Assembly: GCA_964596865.1 (NCBI GenBank) | Contig: CAZQVW010000001.1 | Coordinates: 1-28,239 of the forward strand | DNA from: UBA6382 sp964596865 | GTDB taxonomy: Bacteria > Bacteroidota > Bacteroidia > Bacteroidales > Bacteroidaceae | DNA: 28,239 bases | Reading direction: 5' to 3' | Made by a program: the position numbers and the translations under genes | The notes under the pieces: generated by a model | The model's input: only the letters and a program-made list of their open reading frames with translations | Told to the model about the DNA's origin: nothing | The model's database searches: none | In this document: one piece after another, positions 1 to 8,249 of the stretch | Layout: each line of letters starts with the position of its first letter | Numbering within the stretch: position 1 is the first letter of the stretch

Positions 1-62
1 GGTGTAGGGCTACGTTAATAGGAGGTAGGTCTATATTAATAAGGTGTATCCTTATATTAATA
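1..62. repeat. Degenerate 21-bp tandem repeat, about 3 copies
   Basis: Three consecutive units (1-20, 21-41, 42-62) each end in TTAATA and begin with a G-rich RGGTGTAGG-like stretch. The third unit ends one base before the ATG at 63. The array may continue left of the window. No promoter motif was recognised in it. Confidence 0.75.
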
Positions 63-848
63 ATGTGTGGCGGGATGGTGCCAATGTATGGCGCCGGTGG
101 CGACACATTGATGATTGCGCAAAAGACGAGTACGATGGTGGCCCCATACGGGCGCGGAACAGTGGAATGCAACCTCAACGCCCAAATCCCCGTGGGCGGC
201 ACGAAAGCCCTGTTGGATGAACTGAGCGTAAGGGTGGGGGAGGCCGTGAACAAAGCGGTGCAAGTGGCCACAGGCGCCACATTGCTGTCCGCCACTTCGC
301 CACAAGACGATGCCACTGTGATAACAGGCAGTGTGGAGACGGCATTCTTCCGCCGTATGCTGGCCGCCGTGAATGCAGGCAAAGCCTCCGGCGGACTGAC
401 ATTGGATTTGTCATTGCTGCGCGTGTATGAAACTGCCAAGCTCATTACCTTTCGCGTGGAGGTAACGGTGTATGCCCAAAACAACAGTAGAGGTCAGCAC
501 ACCATGTTTGTATCACTGCTCAAACCGTCGGGCAAGACGTTGGACTGGGCATCGATAGTGCAAAAGAAGAGTAAGGCGCGCTTCCAAAAGGCGGTGGCAG
601 GGAGCTTGGAGAGTTTCTTCGGCGTGAGAGACTGGATTAACCTGCGCGCCCAACTGAAAGATGCGCCCCAGAGCGCGGAGACCTTCCCCCTGCCAGCGGG
701 CCCCGTGGCTGTAACCAAAGACGGGCTCGTTTTCTCGTATGGCGTAGGCGAGATTGCCGCGCCCGACAAAGGGCAGCCCTTGGGCTCTCTCTCCCTGCAA
801 AAAGTATGGCTCTACCTCACACCGGCTACCAAAAAGATATTGAGATGA
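63..848 (+). CDS. DUF3298 (RsiV-like) domain protein, start uncertain
   Basis: The 261-residue product resembles the DUF4163/DUF3298 family of Bacteroidales envelope proteins of unknown function. The middle part (about residues 125-190) has the family pattern of a strand-rich region leading into LKPSGKTLDWASI and an FFGV stretch. The C-terminus (about 205-255) carries the GLVFSYGVGEIA segment, like the family's usual 'G..F.Y..YEIA' signature. Relatives normally have a signal peptide or lipobox, but the first 25 residues here are not hydrophobic. The reading frame stays open to the left edge of the window, through the 21-bp repeats, so the true start is unclear (ATG at 63, 75, 84 or 111, or upstream of the window). 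The TGA stop overlaps the next gene's ATG (ATGA, 845-848), so the two genes are probably translated together. The family call is by recalled pattern only. Confidence 0.6.
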   Translation: MCGGMVPMYGAGGDTLMIAQKTSTMVAPYGRGTVECNLNAQIPVGGTKALLDELSVRVGEAVNKAVQVATGATLLSATSPQDDATVITGSVETAFFRRMLAAVNAGKASGGLTLDLSLLRVYETAKLITFRVEVTVYAQNNSRGQHTMFVSLLKPSGKTLDWASIVQKKSKARFQKAVAGSLESFFGVRDWINLRAQLKDAPQSAETFPLPAGPVAVTKDGLVFSYGVGEIAAPDKGQPLGSLSLQKVWLYLTPATKKILR

Positions 849-1438
849 CCACTATCCTCGTAGACGCCGACTTCCTCGACCGGTTGGCTTTTGAATTGTC
901 TGTGAACTTTGAACGGATGCTGGAGCGCCGCATCGACAAACTGGACATCGTGCATTGGGTGGATTGCCTGATGCTGGATGCGCAAAACGACTTGGGCCTC
1001 CAGCTCCAGTCCGAGGCTAAAGACGCCAAGCTCCCAACGGTGCAGGTAATATTCCTCTATTCCGAGGGCAAGGGCGAAATGAAGAACTGCCTGCCCGCAC
1101 ATCTGGATACGGAGCTCAACGCTACCGCCACCCAGACGCGCATAGCCGAATACCTGTTCGCATCGAATAAGGTGGAGCCCTCGCTCACCACCATGGGCGA
1201 CCTCTTTTGCGAGAGTCTGGGCGTGATGCTCAGAGATGAGAAGAAACCCCACCTCCTCCTCGTGGGCGACCTGTGGGCGTATGGCGACAAGGTGCGCCAA
1301 GAACTGCACCACGCTACGCGCCAGCAGGATATACTCCTCTTTACCGCCGGAGACGCCAACGGATTTCGCTGCCCGCAGGAGATGCTCAGCTATTCTCTGA
1401 TGGCTGCAATGGGCATTCGCGGCGATGAACTGGAATAA
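845..1438 (+). CDS. DUF6621-like conserved Bacteroidales protein
   Basis: A 197-residue soluble acidic protein with no signal peptide or membrane segment. The ATG at 845 is preferred over one at 806 because it overlaps the upstream stop as ATGA and because the conserved-looking N-terminus MTTILVDADFLDRLAF begins there. From memory it matches proteins annotated DUF6621 in Bacteroidales, whose function is unknown. Visible features are an N-terminal helix-rich part with LDIVHWVDCLMLDAQ (about residues 35-50), a central strand region VQVIFLYSEGKGEM, and a C-terminal strand HLLLVGDLWAYGDKV followed by ILLFTAGDANGF, suggesting an alpha/beta fold. Coupling to the preceding DUF3298-like gene suggests the two act together, but no activity can be proposed. 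Confidence 0.72.
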   Translation: MTTILVDADFLDRLAFELSVNFERMLERRIDKLDIVHWVDCLMLDAQNDLGLQLQSEAKDAKLPTVQVIFLYSEGKGEMKNCLPAHLDTELNATATQTRIAEYLFASNKVEPSLTTMGDLFCESLGVMLRDEKKPHLLLVGDLWAYGDKVRQELHHATRQQDILLFTAGDANGFRCPQEMLSYSLMAAMGIRGDELE

Positions 1439-1480
1439 CGCTGCGGCGCAAATGTTAGTGAAAATGATAAACACTGTAGA

Positions 1481-1499
1481 GGCAGGTTTTATACCTGCC
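1481..1499. repeat. Short perfect hairpin between genes
   Basis: GGCAGGT (1481-1487) and ACCTGCC (1493-1499) form a 7-bp stem with loop TTTAT. It sits inside TGTAGAGGCAGG...CCTGCCCGC, which resembles the TGTAGGGGC palindromes at 14062 and 14888. A run of A, not T, follows on the plus strand, so it is not a standard terminator for the upstream genes. Confidence 0.5.
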
Positions 1500-1525
1500 C
1501 GCAAAAAAATAATAACACCAATAGT

Positions 1526-2752
1526 ATGGCTAAAGTATTGATTATCGGCGCAGGCGGTGTGGCTACCGTGGCTGCGCACAAGGTGGCTAAAAACCAAGAC
1601 GTCTTTCAGGAAGTAATGATTGCCAGTCGCACGAAAAGCAAGTGCGATAATATCGTCAAGGCCATCGGCAGGCCCGATATTAAGACCGCGCAGGTGGACG
1701 CCGACGATGTGGAGCAGTTGGTGAAGCTGTTTAAGGAGTTTCAGCCCGACATCGTGATGAATCTGGCCTTGCCCTATCAGGACCTCACGATTATGGAGGC
1801 GTGCCTCCAGACCGGTTGCAACTATCTGGACACAGCCAATTACGAACCCAAGGACGAGGCGCATTTCGAATACTCGTGGCAGTGGGCCTATAGGGAGCGT
1901 TTCGAGAAAGCCGGCCTCACGGCAATCCTCGGTTGTGGCTTCGACCCGGGCGTAACCTCCATCTTCACCGCCTATGCCGCCAAGCATCATTTCAAAGAGA
2001 TTCAATATTTGGATATTGTGGATTGTAACGCGGGTAATCACCACCACGCTTTCGCCACCAACTTTAATCCCGAAATCAATATCCGCGAAATCACGCAAAA
2101 GGGCCTCTATTGGGAGAACGGCAAGTACGTTGAGACCGAACCGATGGAGATACACAAACCGCTCACCTATCCTAATATCGGCCCGCGCGAGAGCTACCTC
2201 CTCCACCACGAAGAAATCGAAAGCCTTGTCATCAATTACCCCACTATCAAGAGGGCAAGATTTTGGATGACCTTCGGAAAACAATACCTCACCTATCTGG
2301 ATGTAATCCAAAACATCGGTATGGCGCGTATTGACGAGGTGGAATACACTGCTCCCAAAGCCGATGGCACAGGGATGGCCACCGTGAAGATTGTGCCCCT
2401 GCAATTTCTGAAAGCCGTGTTGCCTAATCCGCAAGACCTCGGTGCAAACTACGATGGCGAGACCAGTATCGGTTGCCGAATCCGAGGAATTGGAAATGAC
2501 GGCAAGGAGCACACATATTATATCTACAATAACTGCTCCCATCAGGCCGCTTATAAGGAAACCGGCATGCAGGGCGTGAGCTATACCACAGGTGTGCCGG
2601 CCACTATCGGGGCGCGCATGTTTGCTCTGGGTCTTTGGAAAAAGCCCGGCGTGCATAATGTGGAGGAATTCGACCCCGATCCCTTTATGGCCGAGCTGAA
2701 TAAGCAAGGTCTGCCTTGGCACGAACTCTTTGACGTGGATTTGGAGCTGTAG
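1526..2752 (+). CDS. Carboxynorspermidine dehydrogenase (saccharopine dehydrogenase family)
   Basis: The 408-residue cytosolic enzyme is of the Lys9/saccharopine dehydrogenase family. In Bacteroidales this subtype is carboxy(nor)spermidine dehydrogenase, which joins L-aspartate semialdehyde to putrescine or diaminopropane with NADPH; NspC then decarboxylates the product to (nor)spermidine. The N-terminal Rossmann motif VLIIGAGGVATVAAHK lies at residues 4-19. The sequence continues with the family segments DIVMNLALPYQDLTIMEAC (about 75-93), CNYLDTANYEP, and the domain-joining GCGFDPGVTSIFTAYA (about 137-152). The C-terminal part contains the family's GVPATIGARM. Length matches full-length relatives. 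No nspC or other polyamine gene is adjacent, so partners must lie elsewhere. Its promoter was not identified in the 87-bp gap upstream, which holds a small hairpin. Confidence 0.88.
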   Translation: MAKVLIIGAGGVATVAAHKVAKNQDVFQEVMIASRTKSKCDNIVKAIGRPDIKTAQVDADDVEQLVKLFKEFQPDIVMNLALPYQDLTIMEACLQTGCNYLDTANYEPKDEAHFEYSWQWAYRERFEKAGLTAILGCGFDPGVTSIFTAYAAKHHFKEIQYLDIVDCNAGNHHHAFATNFNPEINIREITQKGLYWENGKYVETEPMEIHKPLTYPNIGPRESYLLHHEEIESLVINYPTIKRARFWMTFGKQYLTYLDVIQNIGMARIDEVEYTAPKADGTGMATVKIVPLQFLKAVLPNPQDLGANYDGETSIGCRIRGIGNDGKEHTYYIYNNCSHQAAYKETGMQGVSYTTGVPATIGARMFALGLWKKPGVHNVEEFDPDPFMAELNKQGLPWHELFDVDLEL

Positions 2753-2760
2753 GCGGCTAT

Positions 2761-2798
2761 CCCCCTTCGGTAGAGCTTCGTTCCCTTTCGGTAGGCGG
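2761..2798. repeat. 22-bp tandem repeat remnant at gap edge
   Basis: CCCCCTTCGGTAGAGCTTCG is followed 22 bp later by CCCTTTCGGTAGGCGG, after which the assembly gap begins. The core TTCCCTTTCGGT resembles the 22-bp family at 5494-5580 and 14737-14820. Confidence 0.5.
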
Positions 2799-2898
2799 NN
2801 NNNNNNNNNNNNNNNNNNNNNNNNNNNNNNNNNNNNNNNNNNNNNNNNNNNNNNNNNNNNNNNNNNNNNNNNNNNNNNNNNNNNNNNNNNNNNNNNNN
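2799..2898. other. Assembly gap (100 N)
   Basis: One hundred N residues, the conventional length for a gap of unknown size. Repeats lie on both sides, so the gap was probably caused by an unresolved tandem array. Confidence 0.95.
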
Positions 2899-3024
2899 AC
2901 GGCTTGGTTTCTACTATAGACTAACTAATTCCCAGAATAGACGGCTTGGTTTCTACTATAGACTAACTAATTCCCAGAATAGACTATCTAATTCCCATTA
3001 TAATTACCTAATCCCAATTCTAAT
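2899..3024. repeat. 21/42-bp tandem repeat upstream of the antiporter gene
   Basis: Two identical 42-bp copies (2899-2940 and 2941-2982) are each made of two unlike 21-bp halves, beginning ACGGCTTGGTTTC and ACTAACTAATTCCC. Two more diverged 21-bp units (2983-3003 and 3004-3024) follow, keeping the TAATTCCC/TAATCCC core. The array ends five bases before the ATG at 3030 and is cut on its left by the gap. Confidence 0.9.
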
Positions 3025-3029
3025 AACCT

Positions 3030-5315
3030 ATGGACTCCCTTCCTTCTCTCGTACACGACCTTGCGCTCATTCTGGTGTTGGCCGGAGTGGTTACGCTCTT
3101 GTTTAAGAAACTGAAGCAACCGCTGATATTGGGATATATCGTGGCAGGATTTATCTGCGGGCCCCACTTGAAGATATTTCCCTCGGTGGCCGACATTCAG
3201 AGCGTGGACACGTGGGCGGACATCGGCGTGATATTCTTGATGTTTACGATAGGATTGGATTTTTCGTTCAAAAAACTGATAAAGATGGGCCCCTCGCCCG
3301 TGGTGGCAGCCTGCACAATTATCTTTTGTATGATAGGATTGGGCTCTATTGCGGGGCATTTCTTCGGATGGAGCCGAATGAACAGTCTCTTTTTGGGCGG
3401 AATGCTGGCGATGTCGTCCACCACGGTGATATACAAGGCTTTGGACGACATGGGGTTGAGACAACAGAAATTTGCATCGTCGGTATTGGGCGCATTGGTG
3501 GTGGAGGATATGCTGGGCATCCTTTTGATGGTGATATTATCCACCATGGCGGTGAGCAACAGCTTGGAAGGCGGGCAATTGGCCATTAGTCTGCTGAAAT
3601 TGGCGCTGGTATTGGTGGTTTGGTTTATTGTAGGCATTTTTATTGTGCCCACATTTTTAAGAAAGGTGCGCTCGCTGATGACAGACGAGACCCTTTTGAT
3701 CCTTTCTTTGGGATTGTGCTTTCTGATGGTGGTATTGGCCGTGAGCATGGGCTACAGTTCGGCTTTTGGTGCGTTTATGATGGGCAGTATCTTGGCCGAG
3801 ACGGTGGAAGCGGAGCAGATAAACAAGGTAGTGGCGCCGGTGAAGGATTTGTTTGGCGCCATATTCTTTGTATCTGTGGGAATGCTGGTGGATCCGCAGA
3901 TTATAGCGCAATATTGGTTGCCGATACTGGTATTGATACTGATAATAATCTTTGGTCAGGCCATCTTCGGCACGGCGGGCTTCCTCTTGTCGGGCCAACC
4001 GTTGAGGGTGGCGATGCAATGCGGCTTTTGCATGGCGCAGATTGGTGAGTTTGCGTTTATTATTGCCTCGCTGGGCGTGAGCCTGAAGGTTACGGATTCG
4101 TTTCTCTACCCTGTGGTGGTGGCGGTGAGCGTGATTACCACGTTCTTTACGCCCTATATGATTAGGCTGGCCCCTCATGCGTATGATGTGGTGGAAAAGC
4201 ACCTGCCCCATCGCCTTGACCGCGCTCTCAATAGTGGTGGCAGTTTCTCCTCCATTGGCAGTGAGAGCACTTGGCACCGCTTATTGATGGCCCTTGTGCG
4301 CCAGACGGTGGCTTATTCGTTTCTTTGTGTGGCGGTATTGGGCATCAGTTTATCGACCTTGCTGCCGCTTGCCCGCAAATTGCTGGGCCATTGGCCGGGC
4401 AACATCTTTACGGGCGTGGTTACCTTCCTTATTATTTCGTTATTCTTGCGCGCCATCGTGATGCGCAAGAATCACAGTGATGATTTTCAGGCTCTTTGGA
4501 CGGAAAGGCGCAGCAATCGTCCGTTATTGCTGTTCACAGTGTTGGTGCGCTATGTGATAGCCACCGCTTTCACCTTCTACCTTATTAATTACCTGTCGCC
4601 CTACTCCTCATTGTTGCATTGGGTGGTGAGCTTTGTGTTGGTGGCACTGATATGCTTCTCTCGCGGCATTCAGCGACGCAGCAAGGGATTGGAAGACCTC
4701 TTTCTCCACAACCTCCGCTCGCGCGAAATCTATGCCGAGCGCTCCGGAAAGGCCGCGCCCGGCTATGCGCGCCAGCTCCTCACCCACGATGTGCATTTGG
4801 CCATGGTGGATTTGCCGATGAATACCACTTTGGCGGGCCATACTCTGCGCGAATTGAGTCTGGCCTCCAAGGATGGAGTGATGGTGGCCGCCATTGTGCG
4901 CAGTGGCAGGCGCATCAATATCCCGGGAGCCATGACGGAATTATTCCCGGGCGACCGATTGCAGGTGATTGGCTCTGATGCTGACCTGAAGACCTTTACG
5001 CAGCGGGTGCAGGGCGATGTCTACGCCCCCGCCTCACCCACCGACCAAGGAGAGCTCGTGCTCACCTCCGTCCGTATCAGTGAAGGGTCGTTCCTTTGCG
5101 GTAAGGCCGTAAAGGATAGTCGTTTGCGCGAGGATTACGAGTGCATGCTGATTGGTTTTGAGGACGATGGCGGCAATATTATCCTGCCCGTTGCCGACCG
5201 TGTCATTCATAGTGGCGACACGCTTTGGCTGGTGGGCGAGAAGGCTTCCTTGCGCCGCCTGAGTGTAAACAGTAGTGCACCGTCCTACGAGCCCTCGCCC
5301 GCCGAGGCCCAATAG
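3030..5315 (+). CDS. CPA2 cation:proton antiporter with two TrkA-C domains
   Basis: An inner-membrane monovalent cation/proton antiporter of the KefB/CPA2 family, 761 residues. Residues about 8-390 form the exchanger domain with some twelve hydrophobic segments, including the family signature IGVIFLMFTIGLDFS (65-79) and the GEFAFIIASLG helix. Residues about 420-555 add roughly four further membrane segments not found in short CPA2 proteins. The cytosolic C-terminus holds two TrkA-C (RCK_C) modules at about 588-660 and 676-745, which in related proteins bind regulatory ligands. There is no TrkA-N (NAD-binding) domain, unlike E. coli KefB/KefC, so glutathione-type gating cannot be assumed. Substrate (Na+ or K+) cannot be told from sequence. 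The gene stands alone between two repeat-flanked gaps, with a 21-bp array ending just before its ATG. Confidence 0.9.
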   Translation: MDSLPSLVHDLALILVLAGVVTLLFKKLKQPLILGYIVAGFICGPHLKIFPSVADIQSVDTWADIGVIFLMFTIGLDFSFKKLIKMGPSPVVAACTIIFCMIGLGSIAGHFFGWSRMNSLFLGGMLAMSSTTVIYKALDDMGLRQQKFASSVLGALVVEDMLGILLMVILSTMAVSNSLEGGQLAISLLKLALVLVVWFIVGIFIVPTFLRKVRSLMTDETLLILSLGLCFLMVVLAVSMGYSSAFGAFMMGSILAETVEAEQINKVVAPVKDLFGAIFFVSVGMLVDPQIIAQYWLPILVLILIIIFGQAIFGTAGFLLSGQPLRVAMQCGFCMAQIGEFAFIIASLGVSLKVTDSFLYPVVVAVSVITTFFTPYMIRLAPHAYDVVEKHLPHRLDRALNSGGSFSSIGSESTWHRLLMALVRQTVAYSFLCVAVLGISLSTLLPLARKLLGHWPGNIFTGVVTFLIISLFLRAIVMRKNHSDDFQALWTERRSNRPLLLFTVLVRYVIATAFTFYLINYLSPYSSLLHWVVSFVLVALICFSRGIQRRSKGLEDLFLHNLRSREIYAERSGKAAPGYARQLLTHDVHLAMVDLPMNTTLAGHTLRELSLASKDGVMVAAIVRSGRRINIPGAMTELFPGDRLQVIGSDADLKTFTQRVQGDVYAPASPTDQGELVLTSVRISEGSFLCGKAVKDSRLREDYECMLIGFEDDGGNIILPVADRVIHSGDTLWLVGEKASLRRLSVNSSAPSYEPSPAEAQ

Positions 5316-5347
5316 ACGCCGCTTTTTCCCCACTTGATACAAACATT

Positions 5348-5447
5348 NNNNNNNNNNNNNNNNNNNNNNNNNNNNNNNNNNNNNNNNNNNNNNNNNNNNN
5401 NNNNNNNNNNNNNNNNNNNNNNNNNNNNNNNNNNNNNNNNNNNNNNN
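5348..5447. other. Assembly gap (100 N)
   Basis: One hundred N residues. The octamer CAAACATT lies directly at both edges, next to CCCCACTTGA on the left and CCCCCATTTGA on the right. The gap therefore replaces an unresolved tandem array of about 21-bp units. Confidence 0.95.
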
Positions 5448-5493
5448 CAAACATTCCCCCATTTGAGGCAAAATTTTCTCGTGCTACCGCCAA

Positions 5494-5580
5494 CGTTCCC
5501 TTTGGTGCGCAGCAGCGTTCCCCTCGGTGCGTAGCAGCGTTCCCTTCGGTGCGCAGCAACAAACCGTTCGGTGCGCCAGC
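5494..5580. repeat. 22-bp tandem repeat, 3 good copies plus 1 degenerate
   Basis: Units at 5494-5515, 5516-5537 and 5538-5559 share CGTTCCCTTCGGTGCGCAGC with one to three changes. A diverged unit follows at 5560-5580. The same family occurs in opposite orientation at 14737-14820. An open frame with a GTG start at 5571 begins inside the last unit, but that start is judged unlikely. Confidence 0.9.
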
Positions 5581-5599
5581 GAAAAATCGCAATTATTTG

Positions 5600-5608
5600 T
5601 AATTTTGC
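5600..5608 (+). promoter_or_regulatory. Possible -7 promoter element for the GT2-DUF4922 gene
   Basis: TAATTTTGC fits the Bacteroidota -7 consensus TAnnTTTG and would place transcription start near 5615, with ATG at 5628. No TTTG is found 19-21 bp upstream, where the 22-bp array lies, so only half of the promoter is seen. Confidence 0.4.
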
Positions 5609-5627
5609 CGATGATTTAGAATTTGAT

Positions 5628-8249
5628 ATGGCTAATTCGATATTTTTCCTGTTCAATAGGCGGACGCAGGACACGCTGGGATTTTTGAAATCCCTAAAAG
5701 AAAGCGGTAAGACGCTTGCTTCATCAATTAATGTGCCTGCCCGGCAGATTAATGTGCCTGTCCGGCAGATTAATGTGCCTGTCCAGCAGATTAATGTGCC
5801 TGCCCGGCAGATTAACCAGTCTGTCTCCCAGATTGAGACGCCCTCTCCTTATATAAATAAGGTAGTGGTCTTCCAAAACAAGGGCGGCGATGACTGTTCC
5901 GCGCTGACAAAGATGGTCGGCGTGGAGGTGGTGGACGTGGAGGAGCGTTTCTTCACCGGCAACATCATCCGCAAGATAAATTCATACAACGCTACGTATA
6001 ATTTCCTGTACACCAAGAGCGAACCTTTGCAGGTTGGCTACGGGATGGTGGAGAGAATGATTGCGGCCATCGGCTTGCAAGCGCCGGTGATGCAAGGTTG
6101 CTCCACGCTGGTGTATGCCGACCATTACGAGGTGAAGGGCGGACAGATGCTCGCCCACCCACTGACTGATTGGCAGAAGGGGTCTGTGCGCAATGATTTT
6201 GATTTCGGAGGTGTGCTCTTGTTTGGTGGAAAAATCAAGGAGAGTGATTATACCTACGCCGCCCTTTATCATGCGTGGCTGTATGCAAAGGAAAAAATAC
6301 ACATCCCCGAAATGCTCTACACCGAGCAGGAGAGCGACCTCCGCTTAAGTGGGCAGAAACAATTCGATTACGTCAATCCCGCGCAGAGGGAAGTGCAAAC
6401 GGAGATGGAGCAGGCTTTCACCGCTTGGCTGGGCGATAAGAGTGAGCATGGCGGGGGCGCATGGAAAGATGGCGGTTCTTCTCCGCTTTCAGAAAATCAT
6501 GGCACCGACCTGCGCATTACGCCGGATATGCAGAGGTGCGCCAATGTGGATATGGAATGGGAGAGTGGGGTAGAGGCCAGTGTGATTATCCCTGTCAGAA
6601 ATAGGGAAAAGACTATTGGCGATGCCATCCGCTCGGCCTTGAGCCAAGAGGCGGATTTCGCGTTCAATGTAATCGTGATAGACAATCATTCCTCCGACAA
6701 GACCCCCGCCGTAATCGACCGGCTGGCGGAACAGGACAAGCGCGTTGTCCACCTCCTGCCCCAGCGGGATGACCTCGGCATAGGTGGCTGTTGGGATTTG
6801 GCAATAAGAGATGCGAGGTGCGGCAAATTCGCTGTACAGTTGGATAGCGACGACCTCTATTCCTCGCCCCACATGTTGAGGGCAATAGTGGATAAATTCC
6901 GCCAGACAAAGGCCGCAATGGTGATTGGCTCCTACCAATTGGTGGATTTTAAACTTAATCCCCTGCCGCCCGGACTGATAGACCACAAGGAATGGACGGA
7001 CCTGAACGGGCCCAACAACGCTTTGCGCATCAACGGGTTGGGCGCGCCGCGGGCGTTCTTCACACCGGTGGCGCGAGAGGTGGGATTCCCTAACGTCAGT
7101 TACGGTGAGGATTACGCTGTGGGGCTTAGGATTTCCTCGCAATACAAGATTGGGCGTATATATGAGAGCCTATACCTCTGCCGCCGCTGGGAGGGCAATT
7201 CCGATGCCGCTCTGTCAATAGAAAAGACCAACCGCAACAATAGTTATAAGGACTGGATTCGCTCGCAGGAACTTCTTTATCGCGCCAAACTGATAAACGA
7301 GGAGATTGATGCCGCCACACTGGAATCCCTCTACGAGATACAACTATCGGTGTGGCCGCAAGTGAAGACACGCTTTGAGGAACTGGAGAGCAAGGTGGAG
7401 CGCAAGCGCCTTGTGCCCGTGAAGGGAGAGACGCCTCCCTCCTCCAAACCTGTCATGCCCACGATTGTGGCGCAATACAACCCCGCCCGCGTCCGTTCCA
7501 CCGCCGCCAAGGTGGATAAACAAAGTATTAGTGAGCGGCCGTGCTTCCTTTGCCAAGACCTTCAGCCCAAAGAGCAACTCCACGCCGCCTATCACAATCG
7601 CTATCAGCTCTGTATCAACCCTTACCCCATTCTGCCCAAACATTTCACCCTCCCCCTGTGCGCCCATGAGCCACAATTGATGGCTGGCCACTATCAGGAT
7701 TTGGATAAACTGGTAAGGAAATTTCGGGGGTATGTGGTATTTTATAACGGTGCGCAATGCGGCGCCTCCGCGCCCGATCATTTCCATTTCCAGATTGGGA
7801 AGAATGGCGAAATTCCCCTTGCACACCTGCAGACCTACGAGCGCAAACGAATTGCCCCCGAAATATATATAGCCACCAAGTACCCTTGCCCCGCCCTTAT
7901 TTGCGAAAGCGTGGTTGCGGCCGAAAAGGTCGTTAGCGCACTGCCCATGGTGGACGGCGAGAACGAACCTCGGTTTAATCTGCTGGGTTTCTGCGATGAA
8001 GAGAGGGACGGCCACCCCACATATATCGTAATCCCGCGCTCCAAACACCGCCCCGATTGCTATTACCTGCAGGGCGATGAGCAAATCCTCATCTCCCCGG
8101 GCGCAATAGACATGGCCGGTCTGCTTATCACCGTGCGCGAACAGGATTACAAGCGCCTAACGCTCACGATGGCCTATTCTATATTGGAGGAAGTGGGGCT
8201 GGGCGAAAAGGAATTGGAGGCGGTAGTGGATAAACTGAATAAGAAATGA
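5628..8249 (+). CDS. Glycosyltransferase family 2 / DUF4922 (GalT-like) fusion protein
   Basis: A cytosolic fusion of 873 residues. The ATG at 5628 is chosen over a GTG at 5571 because the latter lies in a repeat and a -7-like promoter element falls between them. Residues about 1-290 form an N-terminal alpha/beta domain interrupted by a heptad repeat (34-68). Residues about 317-560 are a GT-A fold with ASVIIPVRNREKTIGDA, IVIDNHSSD and a DSDD metal/sugar-nucleotide motif (D406, D408, D409). Residues about 615-870 are DUF4922, with a CFLC pair (C639, C642) and DHFHFQ (H718, H720, Q722). HxHxQ with CxxC is the arrangement of the GalT branch of the HIT superfamily, so a nucleotidyl-transfer or phosphorolysis step on a nucleotide-linked sugar is a reasonable inference. 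The exact substrate is unknown. The stop overlaps the next start (ATGA). Confidence 0.88.
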   Translation: MANSIFFLFNRRTQDTLGFLKSLKESGKTLASSINVPARQINVPVRQINVPVQQINVPARQINQSVSQIETPSPYINKVVVFQNKGGDDCSALTKMVGVEVVDVEERFFTGNIIRKINSYNATYNFLYTKSEPLQVGYGMVERMIAAIGLQAPVMQGCSTLVYADHYEVKGGQMLAHPLTDWQKGSVRNDFDFGGVLLFGGKIKESDYTYAALYHAWLYAKEKIHIPEMLYTEQESDLRLSGQKQFDYVNPAQREVQTEMEQAFTAWLGDKSEHGGGAWKDGGSSPLSENHGTDLRITPDMQRCANVDMEWESGVEASVIIPVRNREKTIGDAIRSALSQEADFAFNVIVIDNHSSDKTPAVIDRLAEQDKRVVHLLPQRDDLGIGGCWDLAIRDARCGKFAVQLDSDDLYSSPHMLRAIVDKFRQTKAAMVIGSYQLVDFKLNPLPPGLIDHKEWTDLNGPNNALRINGLGAPRAFFTPVAREVGFPNVSYGEDYAVGLRISSQYKIGRIYESLYLCRRWEGNSDAALSIEKTNRNNSYKDWIRSQELLYRAKLINEEIDAATLESLYEIQLSVWPQVKTRFEELESKVERKRLVPVKGETPPSSKPVMPTIVAQYNPARVRSTAAKVDKQSISERPCFLCQDLQPKEQLHAAYHNRYQLCINPYPILPKHFTLPLCAHEPQLMAGHYQDLDKLVRKFRGYVVFYNGAQCGASAPDHFHFQIGKNGEIPLAHLQTYERKRIAPEIYIATKYPCPALICESVVAAEKVVSALPMVDGENEPRFNLLGFCDEERDGHPTYIVIPRSKHRPDCYYLQGDEQILISPGAIDMAGLLITVREQDYKRLTLTMAYSILEEVGLGEKELEAVVDKLNKK
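5727..5831 (+). repeat. In-frame 21-bp coding repeat (5 heptads)
   Basis: Five 21-bp units at 5727, 5748, 5769, 5790 and 5811 encode INVPARQ, INVPVRQ, INVPVQQ, INVPARQ and INQSVSQ. They interrupt the N-terminal domain between its first helix (LGFLKSLKES) and its next strand (INKVVVFQN). The first four units differ by only one or two bases. Confidence 0.95.

Noticed and set aside
1481..1499. Terminator for the DUF6621-like gene
   Set aside because: The stem is short and followed by A residues rather than a T run on the plus strand.
812..2722. A 636-codon open frame on the minus strand
   Set aside because: It lies opposite two well-supported plus-strand genes and the gap between them, and its translation resembles no family. 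It is a shadow of codon bias.
5571..5627. GTG start at 5571 for the GT2-DUF4922 gene
   Set aside because: It begins inside a 22-bp repeat, and a -7-like promoter element lies between it and the ATG at 5628, where a sensible first strand begins.
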